Shown here piece by piece: positions 25,310 to 38,700 of a stretch of 64,000 nt of DNA. Source of the stretch: Cotesia glomerata (taxonomy: Eukaryota; Arthropoda; Insecta; Hymenoptera; Braconidae). Each line of letters starts with the position of its first letter. The stretch's first letter is position 1. The notes below the pieces were generated by a model. The model was not told where the DNA came from, ran no database searches, and saw only the letters and a program-made list of their open reading frames with translations. The stretch lies in NCBI RefSeq assembly GCF_020080835.1, contig NC_058160.1, positions 30,801,152-30,865,151 of the forward strand. Direction: 5' to 3'. The position numbers and the translations under genes are program-made.

Positions 25310-28300
25310 TTATCGTGATTCATTTTCAGGACTTACTTTAATAGTTACCCTGTTAGATAAAGCAGCTGCTAATTTTTCGACATTGCTCTGTAAAAGTGTA
25401 ACGGGTCTGTTGGCTGATTCTGGACTAGGCGATTTAGTCATTTGTATTGCTGATATATTCTCCTGTAATTATAAAAAAAAAAAAACAATTTTAATATAAC
25501 AATTTATTAAACAAAGTATACTATTAAATAAATAAAAATTTACTTCGTTGGTTTTTTTTTTCAAATTAGAACGCTGAAGAGTAGCTGCCAGCTCATTTTG
25601 GAGTCTCGAAACGACGGGACCATTGGTGACAACCTCACCATTTCCGCTAGGCTTAGTCACTGAGTCGGTAACAGTACGCTGTTGTTGAGGAAGAAAATCA
25701 AATCTTGAGGGTTGTTTAGCTTCACCTTCATAAGCACCAATTCTCACAGCAACTTTACCATTTCCCGTAGACGTTACAGTAGGCGAACCCGAATTTGTTT
25801 TAATATTCTTCTCCATTGTTTGCTGGTTAATATTAGTAGTAGTAGTAGTAGTAGTAGTAGTATTTATTTGAGTTTTAGTCAGCAGTGCAGAGTGTCTCGG
25901 GCTTCCATTTGATGGAGTCAAGGTTGGTGAAGATGAGTCTGACGTTGAGAAATACGTCGGCGGTGGTTTTGGTATTACTGAACTTGGACTTTCTTTCAGT
26001 TTGAAAGATTCAATGCTCTGCATTTCCACCAAGTCTTCTTTACTATTGTTATTGTTATTATTATTATTGTTGTTGTTGTTGTTGTTGTTGTTAGTGTTGA
26101 TAATATTATTCCCATTTACATTATTGTTGTTACTTTTTAATGGAGACGTTGGTAGAGGCATCGGCGGTGGTGGAGGCGTACCACCTCCCTTTATAGCAGG
26201 ACTATCATTTGCTACTCTTTTCTCCTGCTCCTAGAATAAGTAAGGTATATATTTTTTTTTTTTAATATAAATTTCTATAAATTTTTATGATGATAATAAT
26301 AATAATATAACCGACAGTGTAAGGCGTGATTGTCACAATAATTGATTTTCTTTTGGTTAAATCCATTGCAATAAATAGTTATTACTATTTAAGTTAAAAT
26401 AAATTTCTAATTATACCGAAAGTTCACTCTCACTGAAGAAGAATATTCCGACAGAATTCGAGCGTGAAATACAAGTAATTTCACTTTTACTAATTTGATT
26501 TTTTATTTGTCTTACATGAATTTATAAATAAAATTTATCTATTTATTTTTTTAATAAAATTAAAATTTTTTAAAATAAACTGCGGCTGCACAACCAATTA
26601 CAGTACGACAGTAATAATACTTTTTTAATACACTACTAGTAAAACATCATTGAGGCAAGACGTTAACAATATGATGATATTCTTGTGACCGAGTTTGAGT
26701 TACATAAGATCTTATTATTTTTTCACGTCTGTCACCGACCCTCATCGCAACATACACAATACAAATGAATTCACTGAATCGTATTAAAAAAAAAAAAATT
26801 ACACATTTAGCCACACTATCTGTTATCTTTTAATTTCTTTTTTATCTATAAATATATATATATATAATGATAAAATTTTATAATCCAACTGATAACTTGT
26901 AAAAAATAATTTTAGTGTAAATTAAACAAATTTTCAATTTATAAAGTTTAATTAATTCGAGTTTTTTCAATAGACTAAACGAACAACGCTCGTAAATGTA
27001 ACATCGAGGCTTTGATTTTGTTATCTTAATGATGTATTATGTTGATATTTGATTAACGAGACAATAGATTAAAAGTTAGTTGAATTGTATTTACAAACTA
27101 AACTAATATAATGTAACGTAATATATAAATATAATATTTATTTACATTTTATTAACCGATGTTTTTTATTTTATTTATCAATTAAACTACTGACTGATGA
27201 ACCAACCCACCTTGTATTGAAGTCACACTTACTATACATGTAAATAAACATATTTTTTAAATGGTTATTTATAAAAGTAGTCTCTTGTCGTCATTGGTGC
27301 CGTTATTATAACTCTTAAATGCCACGTTATCAGTATGTAATTTTCTCGGTAAGGTAAGTAATTACCTGATTCTCGATAACGATTAGTATTTTTAAGTTTA
27401 ATTTTATCTGTTGGAATTTAAATAGCTAAATAATTTAAAAAAATATATAAAACCAAAACTATTATTGTATATCTTTACTTTCATAACAACTATTAAAATA
27501 TTACCTGATAATATTTGTATCTATTAAATTAAAAGCGAGGCCGGTTAAAAAGCGTATCGAGATATGTGTATTATATATATGATGAATCCTTTCGCTTTCC
27601 GTTTAAAAAATTTCACGCAATACTCAGTTCATCCGACGTTTGCGGATTAACTGAGGAAGGAAAATGGAGAAAGTTACAATTTAACGCTTTAACTTTTAAC
27701 TTTATGTCTGTTATACAATTTGAGAGGTCAGCGCACCTGTCATCAATTTTTTACCTACTTGTTTTTATTTTTTCACTATTAATTAACAATAACTTTTTAT
27801 CATAATTATTGACTGTCTAATTAGACGATCTAATATTTAATCACTGGCCTTGATATATTTATTATATAAATAATTTTGTGACAAAAAAAAATATTTATTT
27901 TATAAATAATACCGCCTGATAGTCTTATCTAGCCTCAATAAATTTTTATGATATTTAAATATGTATATGTATGACTTACTTTTTCAGAAAGTTGATCTGA
28001 AAATTGTACTTTTTGTTGATTGCCATTAAACATTTTTTTATGGGCACGTTTAAATTCTTCCATTAACTGTGAAAAAAAAAAAAAAAAAAAAAAATAATAA
28101 TAATAATAATAATGATAATAATTAATAATAAAATATATTTATTAATATATTACTAAACAAATTACCTTGTCATGTGTAACTTTATTCTCCGGAGGAATTT
28201 GTGATTTTTTAGATTCAAACAATGGTTTTTCCACTTTGTTCATTTCACCTTTGGCAGCGTTTAAACTTCTCTGAAATATAAAAAATAAATATTTAACTAT

Positions 28301-31300
28301 TGAAATAAAATTTAACTTTGTCACGGCTATCTCATAAATAAAAATTAGTCACATTTTAAAATAAAAGTCGTATTCTTATTATTCAATAGTAATGGCGGCA
28401 CTGGTAATATGACGTTCGTATTTACTCAATAAATAATAAATACCATTTTAAAATATTAATTAAATAAAGAGAAAAAATGAAAAAATTACCTGTTGAGCAC
28501 GTCGCTGGAATTCTTGAGCTATGGCAGTACTTAGGTCAGTACTTGATACGGGAGGACTTGGACGTACTGTAGCAGAATTATTAGTATTGGGATTAGAATT
28601 AGATACGGCAGCAAAGCGATTAAATACTGGAGCTTCTGGGGATTTTATTGTCCCGGTTGACAATGTATTCGTAGATCCTGAAGTTATAGTAGACGCAGGA
28701 TCACAAGATGACGTGGACAGAGACGATGAAGTTGAAGCTGAATCTTTTCCGCAAGATTCTAAACTAGATTCAGTCTCTGTAGAGCCAGTGCTCCCCATAG
28801 ACATCGTACTTCCCATTTGTTTTCCCATACTTATCATTGGTTTAGCTTCTGAAAAAATAAAATTATAAAATTAAACTATATCTTATATGTATATCTACTG
28901 GTTTTAAATAAATTTTAATGACTAATTAACCTGATTGCCATTTATAAGACATTGGAGGTGGACAAGGCGGAGCAGGTGGTCCACAATTTTGATGTACTTC
29001 AACCGTAGTAACAGTCTGTCTCTCTATTTCACCGTGTCGTTGAATAACATTTGAATGGCCATTAGAATTATTATAATGATGATGATGATGATGATTATCT
29101 TCAGAAGCAGGTGGATCATAAAGATCAATGCTCTCTTTCTCGTACAACAATCTCCGATTTCTTTCTTCAACCGGATTGGCATCAAAATCATGGCTCTCGT
29201 AATCCCGCGGCGGTACAGGATCGTAAAGTGGCTCATTTCCGGTCTCACTACGTAGACCATAATTTACATGATTTGTGTTGTTTGTTGGATGAACCATAGA
29301 TGAGGATGATGTTCCTCCATCACCAACACCACCAACACCACCACTGGCATTAGAACGATACTGGTTTTGATTATTTAGATGATTATTCTGGTTAACTCGT
29401 ATAACAGTCGTGTTATTTGGTCTACGTGTCCACTCCGGACTCTGAAACATTCAGACAATTTAATTTTATGAGTTATTTGCCGTTTGTGAAATAACAGCAT
29501 CAAGGAAAAAAAAAATAAAATAAAATAAAATAAAAAACAAACTAATAAATGGAATTTATAGTTGTTGTCGTCAAAAACAACCGGATAAGAGTTATTTAGT
29601 TTTTTTTTACGACCTTTAGATTTTTTACCTGATCACTTGAATGACTCCACTCAGAAGACGAACCACTGCTTGTTGACAATGCCAAAGGACAGCAAGCTCT
29701 AAAAAAAATAACGAAAAAATAAAATAAACCAGTTTATTTGTTATAAAGATATTTTTTGTAAAAAATAAATAAATAATTAATTGATTAATTACCTGCCGTT
29801 GCGATTATTACAAGGATCATCACGTTCTCGTGTATAACGTGATTGAGAATGAACGTTGTGATGATGATGATGATGATGCTGAGGTGAGGGTGGATTTTGG
29901 TGAGCTGGAGGTGACGGACTTGCCGTTAACAAGCTCGATGACTCAGAGTCGTAACCGCTGGAGCCGCGCATCCAAAGAGTTTCAGGACAATCGTAGAGAC
30001 TGTTGCTGCTGGGTGGTATTGGACGGTTTAATATAAGATCCAAGATAGCAGCACCTCGCATTATTTCGATGGCTCTCTCAAATGGGAGATCTGTTAGCCT
30101 TTGACCATTGCACCAGGTTATTACATCACCGGCTTTTAAACCAGCAGCCCTCGCTGGTCCACCTTCTCTTGTTCCCTATTAAAATAATTTTATTTAATTA
30201 CCATAAGACATAAATATTTAAATTTAAATTACTAAGTATAAATTTTATTACCTGAACAGTTAAGCCTGGAACTAATCCACGACAAACGCCACAACCTAGT
30301 CTACCTTTTTCACCTACCATAACTCTAACACGTACTTCGTTGTAGGGAATTGGATTTGATTCGTTGTATTGAATTTGTTGTTGGTACTGTTGATGATGAT
30401 GTTGTTGCTGTTGTTGATGCTGTTGCTGCTGCTGCTGCTGCTGCTGCTGTTGTTGTTGTTGTTGTTGCTGAACCATGTGCCACGTTACAGGATCATTTGG
30501 ATTACTGTTTAATTTGTTGTTATTTTTATTTTAAAATATATTTTATTATAAATTATAAATTTAATTATATTAAATAAAATATACTTACTCTTTAACAGGT
30601 ATCATACCAACGCTTCGTATTTTTAAAACTAAAACTTGTTGGTTTTTAGCCAAAAGCGCAACTTCATGATGAACAGCATCTTCCACTGGATAACCATTCA
30701 CTCGAATTATTTGGTCACCAACCTGAAAATTTTTAATATTAAAAATTAATATTTAAATCTGTTTGATTAGAAAAGGTATAAAACAAAAAAAAATACATAC
30801 TCTGAGGCCATTGCGATGAGCTTCACCGCCAGGTTGAACATCACTGACGTAAAAACCAGCAGCGTACTCTCGTCCTCCACGAAGTGAAAACCCAAAGCCG
30901 GAAGCTCCTCGTCTTCTCAGTCTTACATTTCGAGTTACCCCAATTACAGCCATTCTAGCACCTCCTGTGCTTCCGTTTCCTGGGCCACCGGCTGATGACC
31001 CTGTTCCAGTGCTTGAAGTACTGGAGGAGCCACCCGACCTGTTTCAAAATTTTAATATTTATTCATTTTTGGTTAAACTATTTTAATCAATAAAAAATCA
31101 CAAACTATTTTTTCAATAGAGTTTGATAAATTTTTTAGCAGTCCCTTTATCATTATTTAACAAATAAATTAGTTCCGAAAAATAATTCTTATAGAATTTC
31201 ATTTTTAATTTTTTTAAATTTCTAAATGTCAATTTTTTTTTTTCAAAATTTATTTGTTACAAAAATATTAATTAAGTTCCATAATAAATATCTGTAACTG

Positions 31301-32093
31301 AATAATAAATTTTATATTGTAGGAGGGGTTGTAGGCAACAGTAAAAATTATTATACTTAATATTAAAAAAGTGTATTTTTTATAACAAAAGTGACTTTAT
31401 CATCTAAATGATAGCCATTAGTCCAAGATAAAATGCTAAAGCGCCTTTTAAATTATAAAGTGACTCGCGAAATTTTTTTAATAGCCATCTTAGGTCTGTG
31501 AAAAAATAAGAGAAATTGAGCTGAGAAAATAGTTTTTTTAAATGAATGAACAGAGGAATGAAAATATCGGTGACCGTCTGTTTTTTCTCATGCAAAAATT
31601 TCTCGCGACAAAAATTCTCAGGAATATTTTTAATATAAAGGCTTAATTTCTCATTGTCAAAATTTATTCGGTATCATTTTCATATACAAAAATTTATTTC
31701 AACATGGCTCCATCTCTTTATCAATTTGTATTAATTTATCGCAACAAAAATTTCTCATTCAAAAATAAAAAAAAGGGCATAACAAGCTTATGCGTTGGTC
31801 GTTTGTTATAATAAAATTTATGAGAAATTTTTCAAGTATAATTATTTGTTCTGTAAGAATTTTTTAAATCACGAGAAATTTTTAAGTAAGAATTTTTTGC
31901 ATGTGATTTATTTTTGCACGAGTATTTGTTACGGATTAACAAAAACACGGAGCCGAAAATATCAGACATTTATAACTATTATTAATTATAATACTGGTTA
32001 ACAGAGAATCATAGACATAGAGTTGATATGAGCTTGGTTAAGTTTTCACGGAAATTCAAAAGTTGAGTTAACAACAACAACAGCAGCAGCAGC

Positions 32094-32131
<38 letters not shown>

Positions 32132-35100
32132 GTAAAACCTCTGTACATTTCTAACCGGGCATTTGTGTCAAGATAAGTCTAGCAGATACACTGACAACAA
32201 CCGTCAGAGTAGGTCACTCGGACAAGATTCGATATCTCGAGAAACTTACCCGAGCCTGAGAAAAATAACATTTTTATTACACAAGTTGTTAATTATCTTT
32301 TAATGTCTTGCCCAGTAATTTAGTAATTTAGCAATTTAACAAACTGGACCCAACTGACATTACTGACAAGTTATCTTTTTTCATTGTATATAAATTCCAA
32401 TTCAATATCAACAATTAATTGTTGTAGTAATATTTATATATTAATGATACTAAATTTGAAAGACATCTGATGATTTAAAAAATTAAAAATGCAATTTTTT
32501 ATAAATAATTTTTTAAACCCAGTATATTATTAAAAAAAAAATTTCAAGTGTCTGGCAATTTGAATGTTACTGATGTGATATGTTATTAGGTATATACCGT
32601 TAGTCCATCGATATCGTTTATTCAAGTAGCAAATAAAAAGTAGTACACAATGATAAAATTATAAATATTAATTATATTAGAGACATTAGAGACAGCTGTC
32701 ATCGAGACAGTAATCCATCTAACATCTATCACTGACCATTATTCATTATAACATAACTTATCGTTATATTTTATAATTTATAACATTTATAACACCAATA
32801 ACTTGCGCAATAACATTTACAAAAATAATTATATAATTGTTATATTTAGAAATAATTATATAATAACATATTGTAAAGATTAAAGATGAAGAAGATGAAC
32901 GCCTTAAAAGAAAAAGAAAAAGAAAAAGAAAAAAAATATTTTGTTGAATTGAATAATAATTTAAATGAACGGAAACTGTGTCAAATGCGCATGTATGTAA
33001 TAATAATTAGCGTGGTGTTTTTGAATAATAAAAGTAAAAATTTGAATTCATGTCACATTTGTGTATGGTAATTTTTAAACTAAACGGTGCGAAAAATAAA
33101 TGTAGGGTCTTGCAGTGCATGGAAAATAAGACATGTATAATTATGTTCTTTCTCCAGCAGTATACAATGATACAATGATTATTCCTTGTTGTAATATACA
33201 TCTATATGTCTACTATATGTGAGAATAAAAGCATCATGAGCAGTTAACCATATACATATCAGGATGGTTAACTGATGTAGTTCGTGCACGTGGTGAACCA
33301 ACGGTAACACACCAATGACACACCCTCATCTCTTATTATTATTATTATTATTATTTTGTTTTTTTTACTTAATATTTGATTCTTTGTACTTGAGCATTTT
33401 TTGCACGCCTTGATCGCCTTGGTCTCTTAAAAATTCCATTAAATTAAAAATTATTAAAATTCCATTCCTTCAATAAATAAATACACTTTATTTACTTTTG
33501 CTCTTTAATTTTTAGTGATTTGATTCAGAGTTTAAAAAGTCAAAAAAGTCACATAAATCACCAGGAAATAATCCTTTCTCTTGGTTTAATATATTATTAT
33601 ATCTATTATATATTATAACTTGTAACTATATTTTAAAAAGCCTGTTGTAAAAACTCTGAAAGTTTTATAAAAATTACAATGATTTAAAAAACATTTAAAA
33701 TATTATTATTATTATTATTCTGATTGAAATCGAAAGACTTTTATCGTTGGTATCTATTGCGGCAGTAATGGGACTTTCGAGAGCATTTAACAGTACAACT
33801 TAAAAACAGTAACAGCAACAACCAGACTGAGTTTAACTGTTTTATTTTATCTAATCCAAAGTTTCACCAATAGTCATATTCACACAACTCATAATATATA
33901 TGTACATACTGTCGATACGCATCAACAATTTGCGTTTTACAAACCAACTATTCAGTATATATGAGAATATTATGAATAAATAAATAAAAAGATCTACACA
34001 GATTAATCGATAAATAGTAGTTACGGGTGAAATTCGTGAAATTCGTGAAATTGTCTACTGCAAGTTCTGCACAAGTATTTATAAATCCAATGGGTGCTTA
34101 ATAGTCACAAGATTATAGTCTACTCTCAATATATTATTACATACGTATATAATTCAAGATAAATAATAATAATCTAGTGTATCTTTAATCTGGTGTAACC
34201 ACAAAGGTACTATGAGAAACATCATCTTGGTGGAAAATTAAACTAAACATCTCTGATTTAGAATAGTTTCCGGTAAGAGTCAACAAATTCCTTTTCTTTG
34301 GTAAAAATAACATATATAAATTACCATTCGTAGAAATATCCAACGGTATTTTTATATGTATATTTTTTTTATTATCTGACTATTTTCCTCGAGGAATTAT
34401 TTCTTGAGCGACTATTGTTCTGTTATTACTTTTTAACAACCGCGTTATGAATTTTTTTAAAGTTAACACTTAAAATTACTGTAAGATACTGAAATTACTG
34501 AAAATTATTTTTTCAAATTAATTGTTTAAAGAATTTACTTTATTTCGAGATGTTTAATTTTTTCATAAAAAAAAAAATTTAAAAATTTACAGATTGTCAA
34601 TTTGACTATCATAAAATAACATTGAAATTCATTTAAAATTATTGCTAATACAAAATACAACGATATAGTAAATCGCAACCGGTAAAGCTAATGTATATGG
34701 TGGTATTATATCAAGAAAGCCGCAACAAGCAGCAAGTAGCAACCATCAACGCGGCAGTATAAATTCAGAGATTGGTTCACTACTTATATATATATTATAG
34801 AGAAACGTCAACTCATCCTTATTCTTAAATATCTGCTTATTCTGTACTGGTTACATTAACTACCTCAACAACAACAACAACTACTAATATAACTTGACTT
34901 GAATGAATTTCAGAATAAATTTTATTTTCATTTTCTTTTAATGGATAATTATTATTAATGTAAAACAAATAAATTAAAAAATTATATCAAATTAATTATC
35001 ATTATTATAATTATTTATCTTTTAAAGATAGAATAAAAAAAAAAAAAAATAAAATCCAGTAAAAATAATTATTTAAAGATAGTGTTGGGTAAACTGATTT

Positions 35101-35734
35101 AAAAATAACAGCGGATAGGATTTGTAAGTGAGTAAAGTTGTTAAACAGGTGCGCTAAAAGTACTTAGCTAGCTCCTGAGTATGAGTATGAGAGTTGAGAA
35201 TCCTCTTACAGTTTTACACAGAGTAATAAGGACTGTAAATGTGATGTTGATACGGATAAATAAAAATGTACGTGTCTAACGTTTGTCCGGTACTTAACTA
35301 AACTATACATATAACAAATAACTACGCGTAGTCACGCAGCACATGAGGAGTATGAGGAGTATGAGGAGTATGAGGAGTTGAGGAGCACAGCTGAGCATAA
35401 CTTACAGGTGAGGTATATATATATGCTTATTATTGAATTTGCTACCACACCAACATCTTTGCTTAGTTTGCTTGTGTTACAGGTATACATCGTATATGTA
35501 TTTATATTGAAAATCGCCGTGAGTAGAGAGGCCTCGATCTCGGTCAGGAGGTCGGTGACTTTTGCCTGGGGCAAATCGCTTCCAGTCAGAAACAAAACAA
35601 AAAGAAAATAAAGAAAAAGAATAGACAACCAGACTGAGAAAACAATATTTTCATCATCATCATCATCATTATTTGTTATTCGAATCAGATCAACTCTTTT
35701 GTAATTAAACTAAGTATTATCTCTTTTTATTTTT

Positions 35735-35767
<33 letters not shown>

Positions 35768-38700
35768 GGTATATAATTTTATTTCAAGTAATTGTTAAAT
35801 TAACGGTCTCATTTTGGAAATTGTTTTTAATAAAAAATATAAATTTTTTATAATCTTCTTAGTATTTATTTTTAATGAATTGCATTTTTAAAATACTTAA
35901 TTATAAAATAGCAATGTAATACTCGAACTATTGTATAATTAATGTTTTTTTATGATTTTTGTCCTTTAGGATCATTTTTCAAGTATACGGTGATATAATT
36001 ATTATTTCCAAAAGGTATTATTAACCTCTTGTGAGTATATTTTTATATCATATATTAACATGATAAGCTATAAAATTTTGTTGAGATGAAAAAAAAAATG
36101 AGCATACTGATAAAAAAGTAAAAAGTTATTTTAAAAGGCGAGAAATCTGTGAAAATGTGAAAATGAATTAACACAAACTAAAACGCCTTGTTTTTTAAAC
36201 TGTCATCATTTTCACCATTTTCGACGATGATACAGTCTGATGTTGTATCTCCAGTTTTGTATTGGATATAACTTTAATCAAACATTAAGCATTAGCGAAA
36301 GCCAACTGCGATTTCTCGTTACAAGTAACACTATATATCGATATTATGATATTATATAGCTATATAGCTAAGCATACAGTGCGTACGTATTTTGTGTTAT
36401 CTACCTGGACACATCCACTGATGAGACCACGACCACGACATTCATCTTTTACTCACGTGTATATAATATTTACCATTCTCTGTACTTATACACTTTTACA
36501 GACTCATCAGACTCATCGACAACCGTTGTTATTTAGTCCAGAGAAATTTTATAGTTGAATGGAAAAATACTCTAGGATTTTCTGATCCGTGGAACAAAAA
36601 ATTACACTGGTAGTAAGTTTTATAAATTTTTAAATATTTTAACTTTTATCAGAATACATTTACCTCTGTCGAGTGTTTTTACGCTTTATAACTTGTAACT
36701 AGCCTTTAGTTTAGTACCAAATTTACAGTTAATCCAAAATGATTTAATCTGTGCTCCTTATGTTTAGGTCAACATAATATAATAGATAATTTTTTTTCTA
36801 CATGTATACATATACACTGGAGTATAAAATCCAGCAGCTCAATAACACTTTATAAAGTATCAAATAAAAATAATTTTTCTTGTATAATAATAATAATAAT
36901 AATATAAAACTTGATAATTACTTAATTATAAAAAATAAATTCTAGAGAAATTATCACCGTCAATAAATGGAAATTTGAATCTATGTGTAATTCATCTGTT
37001 ATGCAGATATTAATAAAGATCCATCCATATATTACCACACATAATATGTATTAAGTAAACACTTTCTACATAACTAACAAATGATGCAAAAACAAGTTAC
37101 CTGATCCACACACATCGATACTTTCAAAAGCCCTGAGGGTTTAGTTTACCATAAAATATAAAATTATTTTAAAAAATAATAATGAGCTAAAGAACAACTA
37201 GGGATGATGAATTGATATGAATAATATATTTTAAGTATGTAAATATACAAGTTTACAGTCCATTTGTTATTACTACTTTACTTGTAAATTCTTCTGTCCC
37301 GTAAATGGTGTAACCGGGACTTTTCTTATGCTTATTAACTAATGTCTACTCAGCTCACTATTATTGCATAATAAAGTTAACTAAACAACCGGGAGTTTAA
37401 TAATTTTGTACACCCTCTCGTTACTATTACTAATTTATAACTTTAAATAATTACTAAATTTCATATAATGTTAACCAGTTTAGAATTAAAAAATTTTTTT
37501 ATTTTTAAATATTAAGAATTATCTAATAAAGCGGTAATAATATAATAACTCATGTCTATATCATCATCATCATCATCATCATAATCATTGAACACCTTTG
37601 ACTTTTACCGCATTAAGTGCTAATGTTGAATAGTTATATTCGGATACTAATAAGTAAGAAAACTTATTTATACTGCCAATGGAATTTTTTTCGTGACCTT
37701 TCCCATGGTGTATAACAACAACTATAAGTCTATCCATCTATATTATATACAATTTGCATGTAAAGCTTTTATAAATTATTAGCTTAACTTTCGAACAAAT
37801 AAATTTTTCTTAAATTATTGATACTAATAAATTATTTTATTTAAAGTTTTAATTACTATTAATTGGGTAAGCAATATAAATTCTCACATGGAAGTCCATA
37901 AATTACATATTGTTAATTAATAAAATAATAACCTCAGATATCTATAAGGAATTGAATATTATATATATATATGAGGCAAAATTAATGACAAAGAGGTGCG
38001 AAATTACAAAATCAGTCTGCCAGTTATTATAATTATAATTATATGGATAAATTTAACAAAGAGTTGGACACGTGGGAATGAGAGTGGGAATGTAGGAAAA
38101 GAGTCAAAAATCTAAATAAAAATAGAGTTAAGAAATTAAATGTTGGAAAGGAAGGTTCAAGCCAATATTACTATACTAATACACATGTGTATTAAATTAT
38201 ATTGAGGTACTCGCATGGTTTGTCTAATAGTTTATGAGAATAATTCTAGTTAGTAACACACCATACACACATCCACCATCGCAATTCTTAATTATGCAAC
38301 TTTTCTTATATATACTCCTCTCCTTATATTACATTAAATTAACTACAAATAAACGGAAACTTTTCTCACGCACCAATGGACTTGCCAAACATTTTGCTGA
38401 ATAAGAGAAAATTTTTCACCTTTTGTGTAATAATTTGTGTTAATTAATAATAGCTTAATATTTTTTAATTTTTCCGTTTTTCATGTCAATGTATTTTAGG
38501 AAATTAAACCCCCCCCCCCCCCAATAATATAATTAGATTTTTCTTTTCTATTAAACATTTTTCAAAAACTTGAGAAAATAAAGAAAATACTTGATCGTGA
38601 TTACCGCATATGTGTTTTGATGGTGAGAATAAAAAAAAAAAAAAAAAATTGTGTAATCTTGCGTGGTGGGTAACTTTGTCGTCAAGTACTTTCAACTATA

